A stretch of DNA of 64,000 nucleotides from Actinomadura sp. 7K507 (GCF_004348425.1 NZ_SMKK01000016.1:1-64000), one strand, 5' to 3'; positions 26,259 to 35,677 are shown, counted from the first letter of the stretch. A program made the numbers and translations. Notes: a model not told the origin generated them from the sequence alone.

Positions 26259-27649
26259 TGCAGTTTCTCTTCCTGAGTTGTAACGCTCTCTATTGAGGTG
26301 CGGCGCCCCCCACTGATCCTTGGCGTAGCCGCTCTCTCCGACCGAATTCGCATCAACAAGGTTGACGCAGGCTCATCTCCTGGGTCTTGAGGTGCGAGAT
26401 GCGCTTTAAAAGCAACCTTCAAAATTAGAGAACGTAGTCTGAGGCCCCGGTCAATGGCGAGCTGGAGACTTTTCTCGCTCCGATTCGCGGCCATTATCCT
26501 GGACTCAATTTCTTCCACCAAAGCTTCCTGCGGGACAAACTCCGGAGGAACGGCGACTGGCAACATCTTGATCTTCTTCAAGCTGATCGAAGCCAGATTA
26601 ACCGTCTGCCTTGCGTTTCGATCGCACCAATATTTGCCGAACCCGTTCAGATGCCAAGCAAGTATCTTTGGGTGAACTATCGTTCCGCGGACCCGTGCCC
26701 GGAAAACATGGTTCTGATGGATGCAGTCATCAATTTGACCTTCCCAAATCCATCCTCGTCCGAGTTTGTCACGATCACCGCCCTCGTTTAGTAGCACATC
26801 ACCAGGTTGTAGCCGCAGTTGATCCAACTTTGCCTTCGGAACCCGAATCCGCGTGACTTCGTCAAGGACCAGGCGCCCCCTCTGCACATTAGCCACACGG
26901 AGGAAAGGGGCCTCAACGTATGTTGGATCAGATTGCTTCTTGCTGTCTTTAGTTACCCCGCCGACAACTTCGGCTACATCGCCCAATCGCCGCCACTTCC
27001 AATCCGCGGGGATCTTGGGAAGCGAGCCATCGTTAAGGCCCACGCCCTCCAAATGCGAATCGTGACGTTGAGTATCTGGAACCAACCCACCCGTAGCCGC
27101 CTGTGTTGTCAGACATTCCCGAAAAAGCTGAAGACGTTCAAGCGAAGCACTAAGTCCGGACAGCGTCGCATCCAAGCGAGAGGTCTGCTCTTCTAGGGCA
27201 GTGACGATGCGCTGCTGCTCTGCAAGAGGTGGAACCATTACAGGCATAGCATCGAATCTGCCTTTGGTGATGTGAACCATCCCAGAGCCATGTGCTTGGC
27301 GATAAAGGTCCTCAATTACATGCTGAACCAAATAAAAAAGAAAATCCTTGTCAATAAAGGGGGTGACTTTAAATATGTGCTGATTTAGTACACCCTCTGG
27401 TCCTTGCCAAATATATGCCCCAAGTGTGGCGGCCCATGAAATTAGCAAATCTCCAGGTCGTACTATATGGCGATCTTCAACGTCTCCTTGATAGTAGTTA
27501 AAATTATCGCCCGACCCGGTGAGATTTTGGATGCGGATGATGGGGCGCCCGGTGTCAGACCATTCGGCCTTCTTGAAGCCTCGTCCATTCTGATAGTGCG
27601 CGAGTTCTCCTAGAGTTGCTCGCGCCCAGCCTGGCGGCAGCTCGGTCAT
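26255..27649 (-). CDS. hsdS: Type I restriction-modification specificity subunit
   Basis: 464 residues with two target-recognition domains (about 1-150 and 215-375) each followed by a coiled-coil conserved region (LAEQQRIVTALEEQTSRLDATLSGL... and PQEALVEEIESRIMAAN...). It sets the two half-sites bound by the HsdM/HsdR complex. The first recognition domain is strikingly AT-rich: a hand count of 27241-27540 gives about 44 % GC, against well over 60 % in the neighbouring genes. It is joined by ATGA overlaps to hsdR upstream and hsdM downstream. Confidence 0.93.
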   Translation of the reverse strand: MTELPPGWARATLGELAHYQNGRGFKKAEWSDTGRPIIRIQNLTGSGDNFNYYQGDVEDRHIVRPGDLLISWAATLGAYIWQGPEGVLNQHIFKVTPFIDKDFLFYLVQHVIEDLYRQAHGSGMVHITKGRFDAMPVMVPPLAEQQRIVTALEEQTSRLDATLSGLSASLERLQLFRECLTTQAATGGLVPDTQRHDSHLEGVGLNDGSLPKIPADWKWRRLGDVAEVVGGVTKDSKKQSDPTYVEAPFLRVANVQRGRLVLDEVTRIRVPKAKLDQLRLQPGDVLLNEGGDRDKLGRGWIWEGQIDDCIHQNHVFRARVRGTIVHPKILAWHLNGFGKYWCDRNARQTVNLASISLKKIKMLPVAVPPEFVPQEALVEEIESRIMAANRSEKSLQLAIDRGLRLRSLILKVAFKAHLAPQDPGDEPASTLLMRIRSERAATPRISGGRRTSIESVTTQEEKLH

Positions 27650-30600
27650 GCGGTCAGGTCCCGGTCTAGTTCGTCGAGGATGGTCACAGCGCGGTCGTCG
27701 CCGAAGGCGGTTAGGAAGCCGTCAGTGCCACCATGACTGCTGAACGGCACGTGATCTAGGTCAGCTGTGTCGAAGCGCACCGTCATGGCGGTCGTTCGAG
27801 CGATGTTATCCAACCACCAGAGCTGATCGGCGGTGAAACGCGCCCCGGACTGTTCCTGTCTGGCCAGCCAGTTGGCGAAGCGTTCTTCCACCACCGAGGC
27901 GTAGGGGCGCGGCTCGTTCTCCAGGCCGAGCTCGAAGCGGACTAGCGAGACCAGATCCGCCACGCCGTGCCGGGCGCCCTTGCGAGCGACGGCGATCCCG
28001 GCCCGTTCGTAGGCCTTCCACAGGCGCTCGGGGGTCCATCTTCGCGGCGGCCGAGCGATGCGTTCTGCGATCGCCCTAAGCTGTTCGAAGACCTCGCGTG
28101 GCGGCTTGGACCGTTGGGTGAAGGCAGCGTGCCAGGCGACAATCTCGTCGCGATTGTCGTCGAGGTACTCGCGCCAGCTCGTGATGGTCGACTTGGCCTC
28201 TGTGGCGTCCACGACCGCCCCGGCGTGGACCACCCGGTCGGCGTTGACCTCATCGTAGAGTAGGTCGATCGCCCGGCGGATCTCTAGAAGCCTTTTGCGT
28301 AGCTCGGTATTGCGGGCAAGCGGTTCCACAGCCTGCGCGACCAACTCCCGGACGGCCTGCTCTCCGCCGGAGAGCTTGGCTTTTTCCTGGGCGTCGACGG
28401 AGACGGAGTCCACCATGCCGCGCACGATCGTGTGCAGAGGCTGGCCGGCGACTTGCTCGATCTCCGCCCGGTCGGTGGGCCTGTCGGCCAACTGCTTGTC
28501 CAGGCGGGACAGCCGGGAGGCCAGAGTGGAGACCTCATCGTCGGTATAGGCACCGGCCGCGACCTTGGCCAGTAGTTTCTCTAGGCTCTCTCGTTTGGTC
28601 TCATCGCGGTCCAGAGGGGCGGCGTCCACCTTGGGGTTCTTGGTGACGCCGATCGCATCGACGATGACGAATCGGGTCTTCTCTCCGATGTCGGGGGTGA
28701 CAGCCTGAAACTCGGTCAGCGGGATGGTACGGGCACCGCGCCCCTTCATCTGCTCGAAGTAGGCCCAGCTGCGCACATCCCGGAGGAAGATCAAGCATTC
28801 CAGGGCCTTCACATCGGTCCCTGTTGCGATCATGTCCACGGTGACGGCGATCCGCAGTTGTGCGGAGTTGCGGAATGCCGCCAGCAACTCGTGCGGCTTG
28901 CGCGCCTTGTGGGTGATTTTCGTGCAGAAGTCGTTGCCGCGGCCGAAGGCGTCTCTTACTGCGGTAACAATTTCCTCAGCATGGTCGTCGTTCTTTGCGA
29001 AGATGAGCGTTTTGGGTACCATGCGACGGTCAGATGAGACCTTAGACCGCTCGGGGAAGATCTCCGTGTTGAGCCGGTCGCGGAACGTCTCGATGACCGT
29101 CTTGAGTTGACCCTTGCTGATCACGCGGGAACCAACGTCGCGCCCGGCGTACTGGAAATCGTCGTCCAGATCCTGGTAGCGCTGAACGCGGGTGCGGCGG
29201 TCCCTAACCGGCACCCGTGTACCTGCCTCGATCAGCGCCCCTGACTCGGAGATCTCCGTCTCGATCCGGTAGACGTCGAAGTCGACGTTGACGTTGTCGG
29301 CGACCGCCTGCTCGTAGGTGTACTCGCTGACCAGGTTTTGATGGAAGAACCCGAAGGTCTGGGCCACTGGTGTTGCGGTCAGTCCGACGAGCGGCGCGTC
29401 GAAGTACTCCAGGACTGTCCGCCATTTGCCGTAGATGGAGCGATGACACTCATCCACGATGATCAGATCGAAGGTCTCCGGCGGGAACCGCGGATTGTAT
29501 GCGATGTCGAGTTCGTCATCCACTTCGTAGGAGTCCAGATCCGGGTCGTCGCCCTGTGGGATGGCTCTACCGGAAAGCCCCAGATAGAGACGCTGGATGG
29601 TGGACACTACCACTTTGGAGGAGGCCAGCATGTCGCTGCCGGTGAGCTGCTGCACGTTATACAGTTCGGTGAACTTCCGGCCGTCGTCGGGGGTGGCGTA
29701 GTTCTCGAATTCGGTTCGCGCCTGGGTACCGAGGTTGTTGCGGTCGACCAAAAATAGGATTCGCTCCGCCTTGGCGAACTTCAGCAGCCGGTAGGAGAAC
29801 GTGGCGGCGGTGAATGTCTTGCCGGCCCCGGTGGCCATTTGGATCAGGGCGCGCTCGCGGCCCGCCGCAAGTGACCGCTCCAGCCCATGGATCGCCTCGA
29901 TCTGGGCGGGACGAAGTCCAGCAGTGATCAGCTCAGGTAGGCGGAGCCGAAGTTTGGCCCGGTAGGTGGGCGCCTGCGGGTCGTTGTCGGCGTCGTGCAT
30001 CCAGCGGGCCAGCGTCTCGGGCCGATGGAAGAACGACACCTCTCGCGAGCGCGAGTCGGGGTCCAGAGTGTTGCGGAACCAGGTCATCCCTCCATCGCTG
30101 GCGTAGCGGAATTGAAGCTCGGGACGCCAGGCCGCCCTCTTTTGACCAGCCGTCAGGCTGGCTGCGTACCGGTCAGCCTGCTCACTGGCGGCGGCCAGGT
30201 CGGCGCCCTCCCGCTTGGCCTCGATCACACCCGCGAGCTTGCGGTCCACGTACAGCAGGTAGTCGGCCCGGCCAGCCTTCATGGTGACCTCGCGTACCGC
30301 GACCCCTTGGCGTGTGAACAGATCCATCCCGACACCCGAGTTCTGTACCGACCAGCCCGTCTCTGCCAGCATCCGATCGAGCTGCTCGCGGACCTGCGCC
30401 TCGGTGAGAGGCTCGCGGGCGGCGCTCTCGGCATTGGCAAGCAGCTTCTCGCGCTGCTCCAGAGTTGTAACTGGCCTACTCTTATCGAACTCGCGGCGGA
30501 TGGCCGCTAGTTCGTCACGCATCGCGTTGACCAGCGCGGTCAGCTCGCTTTGTGCGGAACGGGCTTGCTTCAGTTCCTCCTCCGCCGCACGGCGGGCATC

Positions 30601-31194
30601 CTCTTCGGCCTGGAGCCTGGAGGTCTTGGCCTCATAGGTCAGCCGGGCCTGGGCAAGCGCATCCTGAGCGCGTTCGACGTCCTTGCGTAGGGCTTCGATC
30701 TCGGCCGCTTCGACGGCTGTTGGGGACTTGTCCGCTGTTGGCGGTTGCGGCGGTACGAACGGAACCTGTTCTCGGGATCCGGTCAGCAGCCGGTGGAACC
30801 ACACGGCCAGCCGGAAACACGTCTGAACGGACTCGAACGCCGAGCGCTGGGCCGCGGGGCCGTTGTCCACGGCTAGATTGGCGTGAACCGCCTGGTTGCC
30901 GACTCCCCGGATGTGGTCGAAGGCTTGGGCGACCTTCCCATGGAGATAGCCTTCCCGGTTTAGCGCGCGCAGCCGGTCGACCTGCCGGTCGCCGTCGACC
31001 CGAACCTGGCCACGGCGAACCAGGTCGGTGGCCAGGACCTCGCCGAACTGGCGGGCCTTGAACAAAGCTACGTTGGGATCGGTGAAGATCGCCGCTTCCG
31101 CCCCCACGCCGTACAACACCAGCAGCGGCTCGTGTGGCAGCAGGAACCCGAAGTTCGGCGACCGCGCGGCCAGTGCCTCGATCCGATCGTTCAT
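27646..31194 (-). CDS. hsdR: Type I restriction-modification endonuclease/translocase subunit
   Basis: 1182 residues, EcoEI-like. In order: a DUF4145-type N-terminal domain (about 25-115), a coiled coil (about 155-240), a PD-(D/E)XK nuclease region with GRADYLLYVDRKLAGVIEAKRE (about 310-328), the SF2 translocase with Walker A ATGAGKT (about 455), DECH (about 580), TATP motif III, TGTDVK and QMKGRGAR motif VI, and the EcoEI C-terminal domain. It cleaves unmodified DNA after translocation. Unusually, hsdR is the first gene of the operon. No frameshift is seen, so restriction is probably active. Confidence 0.94.
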   Translation of the reverse strand: MNDRIEALAARSPNFGFLLPHEPLLVLYGVGAEAAIFTDPNVALFKARQFGEVLATDLVRRGQVRVDGDRQVDRLRALNREGYLHGKVAQAFDHIRGVGNQAVHANLAVDNGPAAQRSAFESVQTCFRLAVWFHRLLTGSREQVPFVPPQPPTADKSPTAVEAAEIEALRKDVERAQDALAQARLTYEAKTSRLQAEEDARRAAEEELKQARSAQSELTALVNAMRDELAAIRREFDKSRPVTTLEQREKLLANAESAAREPLTEAQVREQLDRMLAETGWSVQNSGVGMDLFTRQGVAVREVTMKAGRADYLLYVDRKLAGVIEAKREGADLAAASEQADRYAASLTAGQKRAAWRPELQFRYASDGGMTWFRNTLDPDSRSREVSFFHRPETLARWMHDADNDPQAPTYRAKLRLRLPELITAGLRPAQIEAIHGLERSLAAGRERALIQMATGAGKTFTAATFSYRLLKFAKAERILFLVDRNNLGTQARTEFENYATPDDGRKFTELYNVQQLTGSDMLASSKVVVSTIQRLYLGLSGRAIPQGDDPDLDSYEVDDELDIAYNPRFPPETFDLIIVDECHRSIYGKWRTVLEYFDAPLVGLTATPVAQTFGFFHQNLVSEYTYEQAVADNVNVDFDVYRIETEISESGALIEAGTRVPVRDRRTRVQRYQDLDDDFQYAGRDVGSRVISKGQLKTVIETFRDRLNTEIFPERSKVSSDRRMVPKTLIFAKNDDHAEEIVTAVRDAFGRGNDFCTKITHKARKPHELLAAFRNSAQLRIAVTVDMIATGTDVKALECLIFLRDVRSWAYFEQMKGRGARTIPLTEFQAVTPDIGEKTRFVIVDAIGVTKNPKVDAAPLDRDETKRESLEKLLAKVAAGAYTDDEVSTLASRLSRLDKQLADRPTDRAEIEQVAGQPLHTIVRGMVDSVSVDAQEKAKLSGGEQAVRELVAQAVEPLARNTELRKRLLEIRRAIDLLYDEVNADRVVHAGAVVDATEAKSTITSWREYLDDNRDEIVAWHAAFTQRSKPPREVFEQLRAIAERIARPPRRWTPERLWKAYERAGIAVARKGARHGVADLVSLVRFELGLENEPRPYASVVEERFANWLARQEQSGARFTADQLWWLDNIARTTAMTVRFDTADLDHVPFSSHGGTDGFLTAFGDDRAVTILDELDRDLTA

Positions 31195-31515
31195 CCGCCC
31201 ATCCGACCTGTGTAGCCATCCCGTGCGATGCCGAGCCCAGTATCGGCCACAGGAACGACAGTCTAGAGCGATAGATCCACTTTGAACCGAATGTCCACGT
31301 GAACCGCGTTAGCGATCCATGCAGGTCAGCTCCGCTCATGCCAGGCAACCCGAGAGCCTTGAGCTTGTCTAGCCGTTCGCGACGGTACCCGCGAGATGGA
31401 CCACCCCGTTGCTCGACGGACAGGGCGTCCCCTCGTGGTCCCTGTTGCGGCCGCCCGGAGGGCCGCCGCAACGTCGTCTGCATGGCTAAGCCTCTCGCGT
31501 AGGAGAATCGGGCGT
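31195..31515. other. Intergenic region between hsdR (-) and the YCII gene (+)
   Basis: 321 bases that must hold the promoter of the whole hsd operon (reading left) and the promoter of the YCII/ECF42 pair (reading right). Open frames are present on both strands but none shows a recognisable family or a good ribosome site. The segment 31300-31440 is less GC-biased than the sigma-factor genes and marks the right edge of the accessory block. No inverted-repeat operator was found. Confidence 0.5.
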
Positions 31516-31851
31516 ATGAAGTACGTGCTGCTGATCTGTGATGACGAGGTGGTCTCGCCGAGCAATGAGGAGCTCGCGGACGATCCGGTGCACCAGGCGT
31601 GGCAGGCGGATCTCGAACGGCGCGGTGCCGAGGTCATGGGCGAGCGGCTGCGTCCGGTGGTGGACGCGACCACGGTCCGGGTCCGCGACGACGAGACGCT
31701 GGTGACGGACGGGCCCTACGCCGAGACGAAGGACGTCGTCGGTGGTGTCGTGATCGTCGAGTGCGAGAACCTGGACGAGGCGATCGAGATCGCTGCCGGC
31801 CATCCCTACGCGCGCCAGGGCGGGGTCGAGATCCGTCCCGTCTGGGAATGA
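31516..31851 (+). CDS. YCII-related (DGPF-type) protein, ECF42 partner
   Basis: 111 residues from ATG 31516 (GGAG upstream). The YCII fold is indicated by MKYVLLICDDE at the N-terminus and LVTDGPYAETKDVVGGVVIVECENLDEAIEIAAGHP, with DGPY in place of the canonical DGPF. These dimeric ferredoxin-like proteins are the standard genomic partners of ECF42 sigma factors. The TGA overlaps the ATG of the sigma-factor gene, so the two are coupled. The precise biochemical role is unknown. Confidence 0.9.
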   Translation: MKYVLLICDDEVVSPSNEELADDPVHQAWQADLERRGAEVMGERLRPVVDATTVRVRDDETLVTDGPYAETKDVVGGVVIVECENLDEAIEIAAGHPYARQGGVEIRPVWE

Positions 31852-33065
31852 CCGAGTCCGACCGGATTCGAGCGGCGGTCGACGCGGCGTACCGGGACGA
31901 GTGGGGCCAGGTCGTCGCCACCCTTATCGGAATGACGGGGGACTGGGACCTGGCCGAGGACTGCACGCAGGACGCGTTCGCCGCCGCGCTGGAGAAATGG
32001 CCGCGTGACGGCGTTCCGCGGCGTCCGGGCGCCTGGCTGACGACGGCCGCCCGCAACCGCGCGATCGACCGGCTGCGCCGGGACGCGGCGGGGGCGGCCA
32101 AGCTGCGGCAGGTCGCCGTGCTGGCCCGCGACCCCGGCGAGCCGCCGGTGGCGGACATTCCGGACGAGCGGCTGCGTCTGATCTTCACCTGCTGCCATCC
32201 GGCGCTGCCGTTCCCGGCCCGGGTCGCGCTCACCCTGCGCACGCTGGCGGGCATGAGCACCGCCGAGATCGCCAGGGCGTTCCTGACCGCCGAGCCCGCC
32301 ATGGCGCAACGGCTGGTCCGCGCGAAGCGCAAGATCCACGAGGCCGGTATCCCGTACCGGGTCCCGCCCGCCGAACTGCTACCGCGGCGGCTCGCCGCCG
32401 TCCTCGCGGTGCTCTACCTGATCTTCAACCAGGGCTACGGCGAGGAGGACCCGGACCGGGCCCTGACGGCCGAGGCCATCCGCCTGAGCCGGGTCCTCGT
32501 CCGGCTGATGCCCGGCGAGCCCGAGCCGCGCGGGCTGCTCGCGCTGATGCTGCTGCACGAGGCCCGGCGCGCGACGCGCACGGCAGACGGCGTGCTGGTC
32601 ACGCTGGAGAACCAGGACCGGTCACGGTGGGACCGGGAGCTGATCGCCGAGGGGGTGGCGACCCTTGACGAGGCGCTGGCCCTGCGGCGCGCCGGGCCCT
32701 ACCAGGTGCAGGCCGCCATCGCCGCCTGCCACGCCACCGCGGCCGACGCCGCGAGCACGGACTGGCCGCAGATCGCCGTCCTGTACGCCGAGCTGGGACG
32801 GCTCGCGCCGTCCCCGGTCGTGGAGCTCAACCGCGCCGTGGCGGTGGCGATGGCGGACGGAGTCCCGGCCGGTCTGGCGCTGGTGGACGAGATCACGGCG
32901 TCCGGGCGGCTCGACGGGTATCACCTCCTGCCCGCGACCCGCGCCGACCTGCTCCGCCGCGACGGCCGCGCCGCCGAGGCCAGAGCCGCGTACGAGGAGG
33001 CGTTGAAGCTGGCGCCGACCGAGGCTGACCGCCGCTACCTGGCCGGACGCCTGGACGAACTCTGA
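31848..33065 (+). CDS. ECF42-group RNA polymerase sigma factor with long C-terminal extension
   Basis: 405 residues. Sigma region 2 (about 10-80: DEWGQVVATLIGMTGDWDLAEDCTQDAFAAALEKWP) and region 4 (about 115-170: ALTLRTLAGMSTAEIARAFLTAEPAMAQRLVRAKRKI) are followed by about 230 residues of helical TPR-like extension, the mark of ECF42. The family has no classical anti-sigma factor; the extension is thought to control activity and the YCII protein is its usual target or partner. A DUF899 gene follows, possibly under its control. Confidence 0.93.
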   Translation: MTESDRIRAAVDAAYRDEWGQVVATLIGMTGDWDLAEDCTQDAFAAALEKWPRDGVPRRPGAWLTTAARNRAIDRLRRDAAGAAKLRQVAVLARDPGEPPVADIPDERLRLIFTCCHPALPFPARVALTLRTLAGMSTAEIARAFLTAEPAMAQRLVRAKRKIHEAGIPYRVPPAELLPRRLAAVLAVLYLIFNQGYGEEDPDRALTAEAIRLSRVLVRLMPGEPEPRGLLALMLLHEARRATRTADGVLVTLENQDRSRWDRELIAEGVATLDEALALRRAGPYQVQAAIAACHATAADAASTDWPQIAVLYAELGRLAPSPVVELNRAVAVAMADGVPAGLALVDEITASGRLDGYHLLPATRADLLRRDGRAAEARAAYEEALKLAPTEADRRYLAGRLDEL

Positions 33066-33153
33066 TCCAGCGAAATTTACGCGGTGATGTCGATCCCGGG
33101 AGGGTGCCCTTCGTCGGTGGGGTGAAAGTCCATCAGGAGGAAGGGAAGATCCC

Positions 33154-33891
33154 ATGAACACCGACACGACTCAGCCGATGCCCGACGTGGTCGACCGGGC
33201 CGCCTTCCAGGCCCGGCTGGACGAGCTGCGGGTCCGGGAGAAGGCGCACACGCGCGAAGGCGACGCGATCGCCGCGGCCCGCCGGCGGCTGCCGATGGTC
33301 GAGGTGGACGCCGCCACGCCGCTGATCGGCCCGGACGGGCCGGTGACGCTGCTGGAGGCGTTCGAGGGCCGCCGCCGGCTGGTCGCCTACTACATGATGT
33401 GGTACACCGGCCGTCCCGCCGCCGAGCAGTGCGAGGGCTGCACGTACTTCAACGGGCAGGTCCGCGAGCTGTCCGCCCTGCACGCCGCGGACATCACCTA
33501 CGCGACGCTCTGCCAGGGCCCGTACGAGGAGAGCGTCCGGTACCGCGACTTCATGGGCTGGGACATGCCCTGGTACTCCGCCCAGGATTCCGTCGAGACG
33601 CTGCTGACCGGGCGCACGGTCGGCATGTTCCACATCGTGTGCTACCTGCGGGTCGGCGACCGGGTGTTCGAGACCTACTGGACGAGCGGCCGCGGCGACG
33701 AGGCGCTCGACATCGCCTACGCGCTGATGGACCTGACCGTGTACGGCCGCCAGGAGGACTGGGAGGACTCGCCCGCCGGATGGCCCCGGGAAGGGGAGGC
33801 CAGCTGGGTCTTCCGCACCGGCGGACGTCCCACGGCCCAGTGGTCCCGCCTGGAGGCGGGCTGCTCGGACGACCTCGGCAACGCCGGCTGA
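33154..33891 (+). CDS. DUF899 family protein (thioredoxin-like fold)
   Basis: 245 residues, with ATG 33154 and GGAGGAAG upstream. DUF899 features: EKAHTREGDAIAAARRRLPMVEV, LIGPDGPVTLLEAFEGRRRLVAYYMMW, CEGCTYFNGQV with a CxxC pair, and FHIVCYLRVGDRVFETYWTSGRGDEAL. The fold is predicted to be thioredoxin-like but the function is unknown. It lies 88 bases after the ECF42 gene, a common arrangement in actinobacteria. Confidence 0.88.
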   Translation: MNTDTTQPMPDVVDRAAFQARLDELRVREKAHTREGDAIAAARRRLPMVEVDAATPLIGPDGPVTLLEAFEGRRRLVAYYMMWYTGRPAAEQCEGCTYFNGQVRELSALHAADITYATLCQGPYEESVRYRDFMGWDMPWYSAQDSVETLLTGRTVGMFHIVCYLRVGDRVFETYWTSGRGDEALDIAYALMDLTVYGRQEDWEDSPAGWPREGEASWVFRTGGRPTAQWSRLEAGCSDDLGNAG

Positions 33892-33907
33892 CCGGCCGGC
33901 CGTTCGC

Positions 33908-34681
33908 TCAGGACGGCCAGTCGGGCTTGCGCTTCTCGTTGAACGCGGCGATGCCCTCGCGGCGGTCGGGGGAGAAGGCCGCGGTGCGCCAGGCGTTCTC
34001 CTCCAGGTCGAGGCCGGCCTGCAGGCCCACGCCGTCGCCCTGGCGGAGGGCGCGCTTGGCGGCGCGGACGGCGACCGGAGAGTTCTGCGCGATCACGCCG
34101 GCGAGGGTCAGGGCCTCGTCGCGGGCGGCGCCGGCGGGGACCCCGCGGTCGGCGAGGCCGAGTTCGAGGGCCTCCTCGATCCCGACGCGGCGGCCGGTGA
34201 GGACCAGGTCGGCGGCCTTGCCGGCGCCGAGGCGGCGCAGGGCGAGCTGGGTGCCGCCGCTGCCGGGGACGAGGCCGACGCTCACCTCGGGCAGGCCGAA
34301 CACCGCGGTCTCGTCCGCGACGATCAGGTCGGCGGACAGGGCGAACTCGCAGCCGCCGCCGAGCGCGTAGCCGTGCACGGCGGCGACGACCGGTTGCGGC
34401 ATGTTCAGGATGCCGCCGAACGCGGCCCGGAAGATCGGGCGCTGCGCCATGAAGTCCTCGTCGGACATCGAGTTGCGTTCCTTGAGGTCGGCGCCGACGC
34501 AGAAGGCCTTCTCCCCGGCCGCGCTGAGCACCACCGAGCGGACGGACGCGTCCGCCGCCACCTCGGCGCAGACGCTCGTGAGGCGCCGCGCCATGGCCGT
34601 CGACAGGGCGTTCAGAGCCTCTGCCCGGTCCAGCACGATCTCCGCAACATGCCCATCACGCCGCAGCGTCACACCATCCAT
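33908..34681 (-). CDS. Enoyl-CoA hydratase/isomerase (crotonase) family protein
   Basis: 257 residues from ATG 34681 (MDGVTLRRDG). Crotonase fold with the CoA-binding/oxyanion loops FCVGADLKERNSM (about 62-74) and GYALGGGCEFALSADLIVA (about 108-126), the latter carrying the first catalytic Glu, and LPEVSVGLVPGSGGTQLALRRLG with the second Glu. It probably hydrates or isomerises enoyl-CoA; the substrate cannot be read. The long open frame that continues upstream of the start overlaps birA and is not coding. It is divergent from birA. Confidence 0.93.
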   Translation of the reverse strand: MDGVTLRRDGHVAEIVLDRAEALNALSTAMARRLTSVCAEVAADASVRSVVLSAAGEKAFCVGADLKERNSMSDEDFMAQRPIFRAAFGGILNMPQPVVAAVHGYALGGGCEFALSADLIVADETAVFGLPEVSVGLVPGSGGTQLALRRLGAGKAADLVLTGRRVGIEEALELGLADRGVPAGAARDEALTLAGVIAQNSPVAVRAAKRALRQGDGVGLQAGLDLEENAWRTAAFSPDRREGIAAFNEKRKPDWPS

Positions 34682-34763
34682 GGACGGCACCCTAACGACC
34701 GCGCGACGGGTTGACGGGCGGGTGCCCCCCCAAGATCGAGTCCTTCTGAGGTTTGATGGTCGG

Positions 34764-35624
34764 GTGAGTGAGTCACCGTACGGAGATCTTGATCGGCCGC
34801 CGTTGCACGAGACGGCGCTGCGTCGGGCGCTCGTCCGGGAGGGCGGGTTCTGGCGGAACGTCCGTGTCGTGGGGGAGACGGGGTCCACCAACGCCGACCT
34901 CGCGGTGCTGGCCGGGGAGGGCGCCCCGGAGGGCACCGTACTGGTCACCGAGCTGCAGACGGCCGGGCGCGGGCGGCTGGGGCGGACCTGGACGGCGCCG
35001 CCGCGGTCGGGGCTGATGTTCTCGATGCTGCTGCGGCCCCAGGTGCCGGTGCCGATGCTGGGGTGGGCGCCGTTGCTGACGGGCGTGGCCGTCGCCACCG
35101 CCGTCCGGCGTATGACCGCCTGGTCGCAGGAGGGGGAGCGGTTCCTCGGCGACGGCGGCGACGTGGCCGTGGACGTGCGGCTCAAGTGGCCGAACGACCT
35201 GCTGGTCGGGCAGCGGAAACTGGCGGGAATCCTCGCGGAGAAGATCGACGGCGGGCTCGTCGTGGGGGTGGGGCTGAACGTCGGGCTGCGCGAGCCGGAG
35301 CTGCCGGTGGACACCGCGACCTCGCTGGCCATCGAGGGCGCGCCGCTGAGCGACCGGGCGCCGCTGCTGCGCGCGATCCTGCGCGAGTTCGCGACCTGGT
35401 ACCGGGAATGGACGGAGCTCGGCGGTGATCCGGAGAGCAGCGGCCTGCGTACCGCGTACAAGGACCTGTGCGCCACGCTCGGCCGCCAGGTGAGGGTCGA
35501 ACTGCCCGGGGAGGAGAGGCTGACCGGTACGGCGCGGGACGTGGACGGGTCGGGGCGCCTGGTGGTCACCGGGACGGACGGGGACCGCGTGGTCAGCGCG
35601 GGAGACGTGGTGCACGTCCGGTGA
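34764..35624 (+). CDS. birA: Biotin--[acetyl-CoA-carboxylase] ligase
   Basis: 286 residues from GTG 34764 (VSESPYGDLDRPPL). It makes biotinyl-AMP and biotinylates carboxylase carrier subunits. Motifs: VVGETGSTNADL, the biotin loop GRGRLGRTW (about 77-85), SGLMFSMLLRP, LKWPNDLLVGQRKLAGILAE and GVGLNVG; a C-terminal SH3-like domain. There is no N-terminal HTH, so it is a ligase only (class I). It precedes the adenylate cyclase gene, an order I recall from Streptomyces, but the usual divergent partner accD lies 20 kb to the left. Confidence 0.94.
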   Translation: MSESPYGDLDRPPLHETALRRALVREGGFWRNVRVVGETGSTNADLAVLAGEGAPEGTVLVTELQTAGRGRLGRTWTAPPRSGLMFSMLLRPQVPVPMLGWAPLLTGVAVATAVRRMTAWSQEGERFLGDGGDVAVDVRLKWPNDLLVGQRKLAGILAEKIDGGLVVGVGLNVGLREPELPVDTATSLAIEGAPLSDRAPLLRAILREFATWYREWTELGGDPESSGLRTAYKDLCATLGRQVRVELPGEERLTGTARDVDGSGRLVVTGTDGDRVVSAGDVVHVR

Positions 35625-35661
35625 ACGGGGAACGTGGACCTGTGGTCCGGACGTTGATCGT

Positions 35662-35677
35662 GTTGCTGATCTGCAAC
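35662..35677. promoter_or_regulatory. 16-bp near-perfect palindrome upstream of the cyclase gene, possible operator
   Basis: GTTGCTGATCTGCAAC is symmetric at 14 of 16 positions. It lies in the gap between birA and the cyclase ATG, between a TTGATC (35654-35659) and a GATATG (35678-35683) that could be a weak -35/-10 pair 18 bases apart. A dimeric repressor bound here would block that promoter. No matching regulator is known to me. Confidence 0.4.

Noticed and set aside
31299-31502. Small ORF before the YCII gene
   Set aside because: No family, no ribosome site, and it overlaps the expected divergent promoter region.
34401-34763. In-frame extension of birA upstream to 34401
   Set aside because: Runs antisense to the enoyl-CoA hydratase and has no BirA homology; GTG 34764 gives the normal N-terminus.
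34682-35569. In-frame extension of the enoyl-CoA hydratase upstream across birA
   Set aside because: Low-complexity shadow of birA; the crotonase fold begins at ATG 34681.
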